Assembly: GCA_002748505.1 (NCBI GenBank)
Contig: PDSN01000048.1
Span: 1-6,392 of the forward strand
Direction: 5' to 3'
Length of the DNA: 6,392 bases
Source of the DNA: Gammaproteobacteria bacterium
GTDB lineage: Bacteria; Pseudomonadota; Gammaproteobacteria; Pseudomonadales; Halieaceae
Under the pieces are notes generated by a model. It was not told where the DNA came from. It saw nothing but the letters and a program-made list of their open reading frames with translations, and ran no database searches. Below, in pieces: positions 1-6,392 of the stretch. How positions within the stretch are numbered: the stretch's first letter is position 1; each line of letters opens with the position of its first letter. The translations under genes were made by a program, and so were the position numbers.

Positions 1-13
1 CGGGAAACTGCAT
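1..13 (-). CDS. Start of an unidentified gene, cut by the left window edge
   Basis: An ATG at 13-11 (minus strand) opens a frame that reads Met-Gln-Phe-Pro before the window ends. It is preceded at 27-21 by AGAGGAA, whose GAGG core is a good Shine-Dalgarno match about 9 nt upstream. A TATAAT hexamer lies a further 26 bases upstream. Too little protein is visible to name a product. The call rests only on the order of -10 box, ribosome-binding site and start codon. Confidence 0.4.
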
Positions 14-52
14 CGCTTGCTTCCTCTATGAAAAAAGTGAGAGACAACAGCC

Positions 53-58
53 ATTATA
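53..58 (-). promoter_or_regulatory. Putative -10 box (TATAAT) for the gene at the left edge
   Basis: A perfect TATAAT reads 58 to 53 on the minus strand. Transcription would begin near 46 and give a leader of about 33 nt carrying the AGAGGAA motif and the ATG at 13. No good -35 hexamer is present at the usual spacing: the 17-bp position reads CGCCCA. The site may therefore be weak, activator-dependent or fortuitous. Confidence 0.35.
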
Positions 59-170
59 GGCCAAATCGAGTGCTGTGGGCGCTGTGATTTTGGGTATTGC
101 AGGTGAACACTGCCAAGCGATGTGCTCAGCTCCGCCCCAGAGTAGACAGAAAATCAACAGGCTGCCAAAC
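59..170. other. Intergenic stretch after sbcB, no gene seen
   Basis: Downstream of the sbcB stop codon there is no convincing coding frame. I also found no strong GC hairpin followed by a T-run that would mark an intrinsic terminator for the fumarase-sbcB transcript. The only signal is the TATAAT at its left end. Confidence 0.5.
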
Positions 171-626
171 CTACATCGCCAATAAATCATCCCCATAGGC
201 CTGCAAAGCCTGCAGAATTTTAAGCTGCTCGGGGCCTGGGTTATCCGCCAGTTTTTGTTCGATAATGGCATGGTATTGCTCAAGTACCAGGCCGCCGCCA
301 GCTTCCGGATTTTCCAGACGTTCGTAGCGAAATTCCTCCCAGCGCATTTGCTCTTCTTCACTCAAGCTTTGTGGGAAATTGCGAGCGCGATAGCGCCAGA
401 GCATTTCAGTGAGACGCACATCCTCAAACGGGAACGACTGCACCGCCAAAGCCTCAGGACTTGCAGCGCGCACCTGGCTCATTAAGGCCTTGTCCGCATC
501 CGAGAAAAAACCACCGCTGTAAAGAGCGCGCTCAGGGTCGGTAATAGGCGCAAAAGTGCGCAGATTAAAAATCTCCTGCAATTTTCGTTCGAAGTCTTTT
601 CCGTGACGGTTTTTATGCTCGCGCAA
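171..626 (-). CDS. sbcB: Exodeoxyribonuclease I, C-terminal fragment (about 150 aa)
   Basis: This frame encodes the C-terminal helical domain of exonuclease I. Recognisable family stretches are ALYSGGFFSDADKALM, WRYRARNFPQSLSEEEQ and RWEEFRYERL, and it ends at the usual C-terminus. The nominal start at 626 is a TTG inside the conserved LKLLREH sequence, and I see no ribosome-binding motif for it. Family similarity in the same frame extends upstream of 626 through LCRGHLKLL to about base 650, and that frame is closed by a stop at 677-675. It is therefore the detached 3' part of the broken gene rather than an independent gene, and is probably not translated on its own. Confidence 0.7.
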   Translation of the reverse strand: MREHKNRHGKDFERKLQEIFNLRTFAPITDPERALYSGGFFSDADKALMSQVRAASPEALAVQSFPFEDVRLTEMLWRYRARNFPQSLSEEEQMRWEEFRYERLENPEAGGGLVLEQYHAIIEQKLADNPGPEQLKILQALQAYGDDLLAM

Positions 627-631
627 TAACT

Positions 632-1474
632 TTAAATGCCCGCGGCAAAGCTCGCCAATCGCTGGGGCGATAAATCAAACAGTACCTGCGGGTTTTTACT
701 TAGGTCAAAAGCGATGATTTTATTTTTATTACCTGGATGTGGCGCAAGTGGCACAATCAAACCGATATTGCTGTTTGCCCCACCAAACATACCCGATACA
801 TGCAGCAACGGCTTCACAGCAGCCATATCGATCTGGGCAAGCACCGCCTGTTTGGAGCGATGATTCAGCACATAATCGTAGAGTTTCGGTTGTTTTTCTC
901 GAATTAAACGCGCCATGGCAATGGTGGCATACACATCCGACAGCGCATCGTGCGCCGCCTCGTGGGCAATGCCGTTGGCCGCAGTCAGACTCTCTAAACG
1001 AAAATCCGGCAGACCATCTTCTCTGCGCGGCCAGTTAATACCGTCAGGGCGCAGGGCATAGGCCGTGCGCACCATATCGATAATATCCCAGCGGGAATTG
1101 CCGTTTTTCCATTCCCGCTCATAGGCATCGTAAAAATTGCGGTATAAGGTGTAGCGCGTCACCTCATCGTCAAACCGCAAAGAATTGTAGCCCACTCCAC
1201 AGGTATTCGGCACGGCCAGCTCCGCGTGTATGCGGGCAATGAATTCAGCCTCGGTCACACCTTCTTTTAAGGCCTGCTGAGGCGTGATACCGGTAATTAA
1301 ACAGGCTTCGGGATGGGGCAGCTGGTCAGGCGCAGGTTTGGCAAATATCACCAGGGGTTCGCCAATGACATTTAAGTCAGCATCGGTGCGCAGCCCCGCA
1401 AACTGCACGGGGCGATCGCGACTGGGATCAGTGCCAAAGGTCTCGTAATCGTGCCAGTAAAAAGTCTGCGCCAT
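632..1474 (-). CDS. sbcB: Exodeoxyribonuclease I, N-terminal catalytic fragment (280 aa)
   Basis: This open frame holds the complete DEDDh exonuclease domain. Motif I is DYETFG with D9 and E11, motif II has D102 in FDDEVTR, and motif III has H175 and D180 in AHDALSDVYA. All five match the E. coli catalytic residues D15, E17, D108, H181 and D186 with a constant offset of 6. The domain ends near residue 200. The start of the SH3-like domain follows (KPLLHVSGMFGG, residues 221-232), and the frame ends out of register with FAAGI. The ATG at 1474 has a weak GGGGGT ribosome-binding motif 7 nt upstream. If translated, the product would keep the nuclease centre but lack most of the SH3-like and all of the C-terminal helical domain, which shape the DNA channel and bind SSB. 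Activity is therefore doubtful. Confidence 0.85.
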   Translation of the reverse strand: MAQTFYWHDYETFGTDPSRDRPVQFAGLRTDADLNVIGEPLVIFAKPAPDQLPHPEACLITGITPQQALKEGVTEAEFIARIHAELAVPNTCGVGYNSLRFDDEVTRYTLYRNFYDAYEREWKNGNSRWDIIDMVRTAYALRPDGINWPRREDGLPDFRLESLTAANGIAHEAAHDALSDVYATIAMARLIREKQPKLYDYVLNHRSKQAVLAQIDMAAVKPLLHVSGMFGGANSNIGLIVPLAPHPGNKNKIIAFDLSKNPQVLFDLSPQRLASFAAGI

Positions 1475-1494
1475 TGGCTACCCCCGTTTTACCA

Positions 1495-3018
1495 TTAGAC
1501 CAACGCGATGGCCTGTTCCTCAAGGCGCGCTTTCCAATATGCAGGGCCTGTTTGATGCACGGACTCGCCGTTGACATCCACCGCCACGCTCACCGGCATA
1601 TCCTTTACTTCAAACTCGTAAATCGCCTCCATTCCAAGCTCGGGGAAGGCCACGGTACGCGAATTGGTAATGGCCTTGGACACCAGATACGCGGCGCCGC
1701 CTACGGCCATTAAATACACCGCCCGGTGGTTTTTAATCGCCTCGATGGCCACGGGTCCGCGCTCAGCCTTGCCAATCATGCCAAGCAGACCGGTTTTTTC
1801 GAGAATAAAGTCGGTGAATTTATCCATCCGTGTCGATGTGGTAGGCCCGGCAGGTCCTACGATTTCATCGCCCACGGGGTCAACCGGCCCCACGTAGTAG
1901 ATAAAACGGCCTTTTAAGCCCACGCCATCAGGCAGGCCTTCACCGGAGTCGATCAACTCTTTCATTTTCTTGTGCGCGGCGTCGCGGCCAGTGAGCATCT
2001 TGCCCGAGAGCAACAAGGTTTCACCCGGCTTCCAAGTGGCCACCTCCTCTGGGGTTACCTCATCGAGATTGACGCGGCGGGTGTTTTCACCCACTTCCCA
2101 GGTAATCTCAGGCCAATCATCGAGACTCGGCGGGGTTTGCAGCGATGGACCGGAGCCATCTAATACAAAATGCGCATGGCGCGTAGCGGCGCAGTTGGGG
2201 ATCATCGCCACCGGCAGGGATGCGGCGTGGGTGGGGTGATCTTTGATTTTGACATCCAGCACCGTGGTCAAACCACCCAAACCCTGGGCGCCGATGCCTA
2301 AGCGATTGACCTTGTCCATCAACTCAAGGCGCAACTCCTCCACCCGATTGGCGGGGCCGCGCTCGCGCAACTCATCAATATCGATGGGATCCATCAAGGA
2401 CTCTTTTGCCAGCACCACCGCTTTTTCTGCAGTGCCGCCAATGCCGATGCCCAGCATACCCGGTGGACACCAGCCTGCACCCATGGTCGGTACGGTTTTC
2501 AGCACCCAGTCCACAATACTGTCTGAAGGGTTTAACATCACCACTTTCGATTTGTTTTCCGAACCACCACCTTTGGCCGCAACGCGCACATCCACCTTGT
2601 CACCTTCGACAATTTCCATGTGGATCACCGCCGGGGTGTTGTCTTTGGTGTTGCGCCGAGCGCCCGCAGGGTCATCCAAAATGGAAGCGCGCAGCACATT
2701 GTCGGGGTGCAAATACGCACGACGCACGCCCTCGTTAATCATGTCCGTAACGGACATATCCGCATCCCAGCGCACATCCATACCCACGCGCAGGAATACG
2801 GTAACGATGCCCGTATCCTGACAAATGGGGCGGTGGCCCTCAGCGCACATGCGCGAGTTAATCAAAATCTGAGCCATCGCATCTTTGGCGGCAGGGTTCT
2901 GCTCGCGTTCATAGGCGCGATGCACGGCCTGAATAAAATCCAGTGGGTGATAGTAAGAAATAAACTGCAGCGCGTCGGCCACGCTATCGATTAAATCGTC
3001 CTGGTGAATAACAGTCAT
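1495..3018 (-). CDS. fumA: Class I fumarate hydratase (iron-sulfur fumarase)
   Basis: Interconverts fumarate and L-malate in the citric acid cycle, in the cytoplasm. The 507-residue protein is complete and has the single-chain class I layout. The N-terminal domain (about 1-285) carries the three cysteines expected to hold the oxygen-sensitive [4Fe-4S] cluster: C66 in PICQDTG, C184 in GWCPPGM and C276 in PNCAATR. Their spacings, 118 and 92, nearly equal those of E. coli FumA (C105, C224, C318). The C-terminal swivel domain (about 320-500) contains KMLTGRDAAHK and GPAGPTTSTRMDKF. The length fits the roughly 507-residue pseudomonad form. The ATG is fixed by AGGAG at 3031-3027, 8 nt upstream. It is not the class II FumC type, which lacks the cluster. 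fumA is the conventional symbol; fumB is the same family. sbcB follows after 20 nt. Confidence 0.95.
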   Translation of the reverse strand: MTVIHQDDLIDSVADALQFISYYHPLDFIQAVHRAYEREQNPAAKDAMAQILINSRMCAEGHRPICQDTGIVTVFLRVGMDVRWDADMSVTDMINEGVRRAYLHPDNVLRASILDDPAGARRNTKDNTPAVIHMEIVEGDKVDVRVAAKGGGSENKSKVVMLNPSDSIVDWVLKTVPTMGAGWCPPGMLGIGIGGTAEKAVVLAKESLMDPIDIDELRERGPANRVEELRLELMDKVNRLGIGAQGLGGLTTVLDVKIKDHPTHAASLPVAMIPNCAATRHAHFVLDGSGPSLQTPPSLDDWPEITWEVGENTRRVNLDEVTPEEVATWKPGETLLLSGKMLTGRDAAHKKMKELIDSGEGLPDGVGLKGRFIYYVGPVDPVGDEIVGPAGPTTSTRMDKFTDFILEKTGLLGMIGKAERGPVAIEAIKNHRAVYLMAVGGAAYLVSKAITNSRTVAFPELGMEAIYEFEVKDMPVSVAVDVNGESVHQTGPAYWKARLEEQAIALV

Positions 3019-3052
3019 GTGGGGGACTCCTGTTATAATGTGGTGAATGTAA

Positions 3053-3070
3053 CCGCAACCGAAGCTGCGG
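3053..3070 (-). terminator. Stem-loop with cUUCGg tetraloop ahead of fumarase
   Basis: On the minus strand CCGCAGC pairs with GTTGCGG (7 bp, one G-U pair) around a TTCG loop closed by C-G, an exceptionally stable RNA tetraloop common in bacterial terminators. It ends 21 nt before the fumarase ribosome-binding site. The next bases are TTACATT, so there is no proper U-tract. It may be a weak terminator, an attenuator, or a stabilised 5' end on the fumarase mRNA. Confidence 0.35.
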
Positions 3071-3078
3071 CAGAGTGT

Positions 3079-3097
3079 GGCGGGCTACTGGCCCGCC
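3079..3097 (-). terminator. GC-rich stem-loop across the stop codon of the coiled-coil gene
   Basis: GGCGGGC and GCCCGCC form a perfect 7-bp inverted repeat around a 5-base loop. The TAG stop codon (3087-3085) lies at the junction of the loop and the distal arm. No T-run follows on either strand, so intrinsic termination is unproven. It could also protect the 3' end of the upstream mRNA. Confidence 0.3.
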
Positions 3098-3816
3098 TGT
3101 AAAATGCGGATCGACGTCTGCATGTCGCCGATACTGCTGTTAACCTGTCGACGAAACGCGTTGACGGAGGCCACCCACTCTTCGTTGGATGACACCCGCT
3201 TAGTCAGCTTTGCCGCCTCCAATTGCAGGCGGTTGACATCATCACCCAGGCGCTCAACCTCAGCCTGGGCGCTGCGCGCGGATTTGCCAAGACCTTCCAG
3301 GTCTTGCGCCACCGCGTTTAAACGCTTCATGTCGTCGTTCAGTGAGGCCAGCGTTTTTTTAGCACCAGCCAGATCAGCGGTGGCGCTTTTCAGCGTTTTC
3401 GCTTGCGCCGCGCTTTGCCTTTCCAGCTCGGCTATTTTGGCTTTGTTCTTACGCCAGGCCGATGCCCAGAGCTTATCCACTTCGGAATACAGCTCTTTAA
3501 TCTTCGCCGCTTGCACAGCCGAGCTCTGGTTCATGCCCTCATCCGTGTCTGACAGGCGATCTTCCAGGTCTTTAATACGCTGTTCGTAGTCAGTGGATGC
3601 CTGCAAACGATTAAGTTCCTGTTGCAACTGCCAGGCCCAGGCGCAGGCTGCGGCCGCCCCGGTGAGCGCCACGACCAGGAACAAGCGGGTAAAAATGCCC
3701 GCACCGCCGCCTTTGCTGTTGCCGCGCGGACTCGGTTTGCGAGAGCCGCTACCGCGGTCGCCGTCATCACGGGTGGGAACGATAGGGGGAATACTTTGCA
3801 ATTGATCGTCAGACAT
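3085..3816 (-). CDS. Unrecognised single-pass membrane protein with long coiled coil
   Basis: I do not recognise a named family. From the ATG at 3816 the product has 243 residues. It begins with a hydrophilic segment (1-40) rich in Asp, Arg, Gly and Ser. One membrane span follows at about 41-62 (IFTRLFLVVALTGAAAACAWAW) after a basic stretch, which predicts a cytoplasmic N-terminus. Residues from about 64 to 225 are heptad-like and rich in Ala, Leu, Lys, Glu and Asp, suggesting a periplasmic coiled coil. The start is uncertain. An ATG at 3849 adds 11 residues (MAEPYQRDVFP) but overlaps a TATAAT, a TTG at 3879 extends further, and none has a clear ribosome-binding motif. It lies between ICE transfer genes, 102 nt upstream, and fumarase, 66 nt downstream, so the neighbours do not fix its role. 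A cell-envelope scaffold is possible. Confidence 0.75.
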   Translation of the reverse strand: MSDDQLQSIPPIVPTRDDGDRGSGSRKPSPRGNSKGGGAGIFTRLFLVVALTGAAAACAWAWQLQQELNRLQASTDYEQRIKDLEDRLSDTDEGMNQSSAVQAAKIKELYSEVDKLWASAWRKNKAKIAELERQSAAQAKTLKSATADLAGAKKTLASLNDDMKRLNAVAQDLEGLGKSARSAQAEVERLGDDVNRLQLEAAKLTKRVSSNEEWVASVNAFRRQVNSSIGDMQTSIRILQAGQ

Positions 3817-3847
3817 AGGAAATACGTCGCGTTGGTAAGGTTCAGCC

Positions 3848-3853
3848 ATTATA
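3848..3853 (-). promoter_or_regulatory. Possible -10 box (TATAAT) for the coiled-coil protein gene
   Basis: TATAAT reads 3853 to 3848 on the minus strand. Transcription starting near 3841 would place the ATG at 3816 about 25 nt into the transcript, which favours that start over the ATG at 3849. The best -35 candidate, TTCTCG at 16-bp spacing, matches only three of six positions. The hexamer also overlaps a possible start codon and may be chance. Confidence 0.25.
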
Positions 3854-3918
3854 CATACTGCACGCCCCGCGAGAAGCAAGACCAGGCGCTTATGTGCGTT
3901 TTACCTGCCCTTGATCAA

Positions 3919-5634
3919 TTAACTTGCGCCTTTGGAAACGCCGACGGCAACTCCTTTGCCCGCCCCGCCCGTTGCGCCGACGGCCGCCGCCGAAACAATG
4001 GCATTGGCGCCGTATTTTGCGGGGGCGGTGACACTGGACATCTGCCCGCTGATACCACTTGCCAGGGAACCAAACTGAATGCCCGCCCAGCCCATCATGG
4101 TCATAAACAGCGCGGGAAAGTAGATATAGAAGAAACGGCTCATCCACTCTACGGACATTGCCTGCAAAGGGCTGCTCGCCACCGCAAACACCCCGCCTGC
4201 ACCACCATTGCTCGCCATCGCCGCCATCAAGTTATTGTCAGCCCAGAACGCCACAGCCCAAATGAACGACAAAAAGTGCAGCCCGAACATGATAACCGAC
4301 AGGGTGAGTACCGTGGCAACGCGATATTGACAGATAAGCAGCAAAAACGGCAGCACCACCACCATAACCATGAGAATCAAGCCCTGGAACAGAGAAACGC
4401 TGTCGCGGATGACTTTGCCCTCAGCAACCGCGGCGGGCGCACCAAGAAGCCCCCCAACAACAATCGAGGCATTGGCCAAATTATCTTTGAAGACGTCGCT
4501 AACCGCACCCAGCATCCCGGAGGCGGCTCCCCTGAGTTTTTGCATCCAACCTACATTTTCATCAAGCAGTTCTGCCGCCTGTGCCTGCGCCCTGTCATAG
4601 CCGGTAACTCTATAACTGTTTGCCATGTTCAGCGGCACCGTCGCGCTGCCAGAACGGGTGTTAAAAACCAGGTAACGCCGCAAAAAGATATCCTCGCGCT
4701 CTGTCGCACTTAAGGTGCTGTCACTAAAGCGGGCAGACCTGGCTAACAGACCATTACTGGCGGTGAATTCAGACAGCAGCGCCGGGTCGACTTCGTCGAG
4801 CACCTTGTGTCGAATACCCAGCGTACCGTGCTGCCACCATTGTTTACAGGTGGGGTGACCACCCATACCATCGACGGTTCTATCGTCCTCGAAACCGCGA
4901 TCGCGAACTGGATCAAAGGGCCAGTCCGGTCGCGCTGCGCGAGAGTAAAAGGTATCGTAGTAGCCCGCCGTGTTTAAAAAATACTTCGAACCTATCCAGG
5001 CGATTTTCGCGCGCTGTTCATCATTCAACGCACTGCTTGCCTGTGATAGATACTTACTGGATGCCGCGGTATAGCAATCGTAAAAAAACGCCTCCACGTC
5101 TCTGGCTATCGCGGTATTTTTTATTTTTGCGCTGGAAATTTTCGTATTGATAGACGCGATATCATAGGAGCAGGGAATCGCCGCTATGGACGCGGAGGTG
5201 ATGGATTTTGACACAATATGCAGGAACGCCCACCACAGTGGCGCACGTCCCACATGCCCACCAAAGCTGGTCATGGTGTGATCCAGCGTCGTGCCGGTAG
5301 CCTCACCGCCATCAATTACGCCGGCTGCCACAGAACAATTGATTGCGGGGCGTTTATACTGCATTTCACCCAACTGAACACTCACCATGGGAATAGCTGC
5401 AAGAATAATAACTACCATCATCACCGCAAAATCGGTTTCGATTTTTTTCAGTGATTGGATGGGCGCACTGCCTTCGTCATCACCGCCCTTGCGACTTTCA
5501 ATGATATGGCGCAACACCATTGCCAGAATGGGTATATACACCAGACCGGAATCGTTAAGCACCTGCCATAAATTGTCGTACATCACCCATGCAAATAAGG
5601 TGGTGACAAATTCAAAATAGCTGGAAACGCCCAT
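3919..5634 (-). CDS. traG: Conjugal transfer protein with TraG N-terminal domain (ICE type)
   Basis: Predicted inner-membrane component of the mating-pair apparatus of an integrating conjugative element, resembling the N-terminal part of F-plasmid TraG (TraG_N, PF07916). The 571-residue chain has membrane spans near 31-47 and 68-88, a large probably periplasmic region (about 90-410), then hydrophobic segments near 415-437, 440-462 and 500-522, ending in a Gly/Ala-rich tail. Features I recall from ICE TraG_N proteins include GDDEG (51-55), a GRAPLWW-type motif (129-135), PTCKQWW (261-267) and MGWAGIQFGSLASG (514-527). Cysteines at 100, 155, 187 and 263 all fall in the predicted periplasmic part and could form disulfides. 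The long C-terminal region of F TraG is absent, as usual for ICE versions. The ATG overlaps the preceding stop by one base (TAATG) and has AAGGG upstream, so coupled translation is likely. Confidence 0.88.
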   Translation of the reverse strand: MGVSSYFEFVTTLFAWVMYDNLWQVLNDSGLVYIPILAMVLRHIIESRKGGDDEGSAPIQSLKKIETDFAVMMVVIILAAIPMVSVQLGEMQYKRPAINCSVAAGVIDGGEATGTTLDHTMTSFGGHVGRAPLWWAFLHIVSKSITSASIAAIPCSYDIASINTKISSAKIKNTAIARDVEAFFYDCYTAASSKYLSQASSALNDEQRAKIAWIGSKYFLNTAGYYDTFYSRAARPDWPFDPVRDRGFEDDRTVDGMGGHPTCKQWWQHGTLGIRHKVLDEVDPALLSEFTASNGLLARSARFSDSTLSATEREDIFLRRYLVFNTRSGSATVPLNMANSYRVTGYDRAQAQAAELLDENVGWMQKLRGAASGMLGAVSDVFKDNLANASIVVGGLLGAPAAVAEGKVIRDSVSLFQGLILMVMVVVLPFLLLICQYRVATVLTLSVIMFGLHFLSFIWAVAFWADNNLMAAMASNGGAGGVFAVASSPLQAMSVEWMSRFFYIYFPALFMTMMGWAGIQFGSLASGISGQMSSVTAPAKYGANAIVSAAAVGATGGAGKGVAVGVSKGAS

Positions 5635-6392
5635 TATAAAATCCCTTTTGTCAGCATCGCCAAAGCATTGTGGACCAGTAACAATTCAACAGCGACAAAG
5701 CCGATCAGTACTTTGTAGCGCCAGCCCATAAGCGCGGAACGCTTTTGTTCAAAACCAGCCAACGCCTCTGGGTACACCCAGTAAACCAGGGCTGGCCAAC
5801 GCCAGATGAGCAAGGCCACAACGGCAGCGCGAAACCCTGTCAGCCACCATCTAAGCTGTGCAAAAACATCCGCGAGCCGCGCCAGCCGCAAAGGCACAGA
5901 GTGCCTCGCGCCACTGCGCTGCAACAACACCTGGGTCATATTGCCCGCCAAGCTCGCACGCACCCGCATCTCAAAGACCATGTTTTCAATTTCAGCGCCA
6001 AGCTCGTGTATTTTTTCCGTGATGTGTTTTACAGCAGGCGGGTGTGCAGCGATATTCGGTTCGGTCATTCCGGCCAGCAAGGCGCGGCGTGTCATCAGCG
6101 CGTACTCCATCACTCTATTGGTGGCCATCTCACTGGCAAGACGCTTGACAATAACACCCTGCTCGGTGGCTTTTTCCTGCCGGATGGCCTCGATAACCCG
6201 CCGCGTCACTTTTAATGAGGGGCCGCCGGAGACTGCTTCAAGTTGCGCCTGACTTGGTGCAGCATCACTGCCGACCAAGGCGGTGAGTTTGGTTTCTATA
6301 TCATTTTTTTGCTGCTCAAGTGCCCGCGCCAGCCCCATCCCGGATCGATTCTCCACCGGCGTACAGTCTTTACAGGTACGTATTTTGCGCTC
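5634..6392 (-). CDS. ICE conjugation protein, PFL_4711 (TIGR03755) family, C-terminal part, cut by window edge
   Basis: The frame is open to the right edge, giving 252 residues of the C-terminal part of a PFL_4711-like protein. This family is found in ICE transfer operons beside TraU-like genes. The exact role is unknown; secretion or mating-pair formation is inferred. Family marks, from memory, are a CxxC pair close to the edge (TCKDC), then ENRSGMGL, SGGPSLKVTRRVIEA and NRVMEYALMTRRALLAGM. The GTG at 6356 is internal and not the start, because the frame and the CxxC continue upstream of it. After about residue 165 the chain changes character: a basic stretch leads to two hydrophobic segments (about 189-208 and 226-248), which I do not recall from other members. 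These may be a fused small membrane protein. The stop overlaps the traG start by one base. Confidence 0.82.
   Translation of the reverse strand, partial: ERKIRTCKDCTPVENRSGMGLARALEQQKNDIETKLTALVGSDAAPSQAQLEAVSGGPSLKVTRRVIEAIRQEKATEQGVIVKRLASEMATNRVMEYALMTRRALLAGMTEPNIAAHPPAVKHITEKIHELGAEIENMVFEMRVRASLAGNMTQVLLQRSGARHSVPLRLARLADVFAQLRWWLTGFRAAVVALLIWRWPALVYWVYPEALAGFEQKRSALMGWRYKVLIGFVAVELLLVHNALAMLTKGIL

Larger units (their letters stand above)
171..1474 (-). pseudogene. sbcB: Disrupted exodeoxyribonuclease I gene, internal deletion plus frameshift
   Basis: The locus carries both ends of exonuclease I, which degrades single-stranded DNA 3' to 5', binds SSB and takes part in recombination and mismatch repair. 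From memory, the E. coli enzyme has 475 residues. Here the two parts total about 431 and lie in different frames. The first frame follows the family to the residues LSPQRLAS, then stops at 632. The second resumes the family at LCRGHLKLLREH, just before the first one stops. The roughly 45 family residues that should lie between them, including the conserved VHINKCPV stretch of the SH3-like domain, are absent. The downstream frame is -1 relative to the upstream one, which implies loss of 3n+1 bases, probably about 130-140. The locus starts 20 nt after fumarase, so co-transcription is likely. An assembly error would look the same. Confidence 0.85.

Noticed and set aside
26..361. Minus-strand open frame of 111 codons overlapping the end of sbcB
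   Set aside because: Most of it is the sbcB C-terminal coding sequence read in another frame. Its product resembles nothing and it has no convincing ribosome-binding site.
625..680. Programmed -1 frameshift in sbcB, suggested by the TTTAAAG heptamer at the junction
   Set aside because: The heptamer is not in the right phase for the upstream frame. Frameshifting would also not restore the roughly 45 conserved residues that are missing.
2243..2821. Plus-strand open frame of 192 codons
   Set aside because: It lies wholly inside the fumarase gene on the opposite strand. The translation is rich in Ser, Thr and Pro and has no family character, while the fumarase reading is unambiguous.
3032..3039. 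TATAAC/TATAAT hexamers just upstream of fumA
   Set aside because: On the minus strand the -10 would abut the AGGAG ribosome-binding site, so transcription would start downstream of that site. The usual-spacing -35 region (GGTTGC) is poor. The plus-strand TATAAT points antisense with no gene to serve.
48..3853. Identical 11-mer TATAATGGCTG (minus strand) at 58-48 and 3853-3843, as a shared regulatory site
   Set aside because: A window of this size, read on both strands, is expected to contain several chance 11-base matches. The flanking bases do not agree, and one copy overlaps a possible start codon.
3817..3918. Attachment site or intrinsic terminator between traG and the coiled-coil gene
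   Set aside because: Only a short TTGATCAA palindrome and weak 3-bp pairings are visible. No second copy of an att-like repeat can be seen in the window, and there is no hairpin with a T-run.
3622..4713. Plus-strand open frame of 363 codons, the longest on that strand
   Set aside because: It runs antisense to both the coiled-coil gene and traG, which have family-like or well-structured products. Its translation is His, Arg and Gln rich with no recognisable domain, as expected of a shadow of GC-rich coding sequence.

Overview
The window reads as gammaproteobacterial chromosome, moderately GC-rich by eye. The fumarase and exonuclease I are of the type seen in Pseudomonas and Cellvibrio relatives; this placement is inferred from remembered protein resemblance, not from a search. 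Every supported gene is on the minus strand, so transcription runs right to left.

Right part (about 3919-6392): the distal end of a conjugation module from an integrating conjugative element (ICE). It holds the C-terminal half of a PFL_4711-family (TIGR03755) ICE protein, cut by the window edge, and a complete TraG_N-type membrane protein of the mating-pair apparatus. The two overlap at a TAATG stop/start. The tra block ends there.

Middle (3085-3816): an unrecognised single-pass membrane protein with a long coiled coil. Two close hairpins follow it, one across its stop codon and one with a cUUCGg tetraloop just ahead of the fumarase gene. Neither has a clear U-tract.

Left part (171-3018): a class I [4Fe-4S] fumarate hydratase, intact with its three cluster cysteines. 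It is followed 20 nt later by the gene for exodeoxyribonuclease I (sbcB). That gene is split: the catalytic N-terminal part and the C-terminal part lie in different frames, and about 45 family residues between them are missing. This looks like an internal deletion of 3n+1 bases, either a real pseudogene or an assembly error.

At the extreme left, a perfect TATAAT, a GAGG ribosome-binding motif and an ATG suggest that another minus-strand gene starts at base 13 and leaves the window.

There is no rRNA, tRNA, CRISPR array, integrase, transposase or recognisable att site. The main points of interest are the sudden change from ICE transfer genes to housekeeping genes and the broken sbcB. I saw nothing that amounts to a complete undescribed system.
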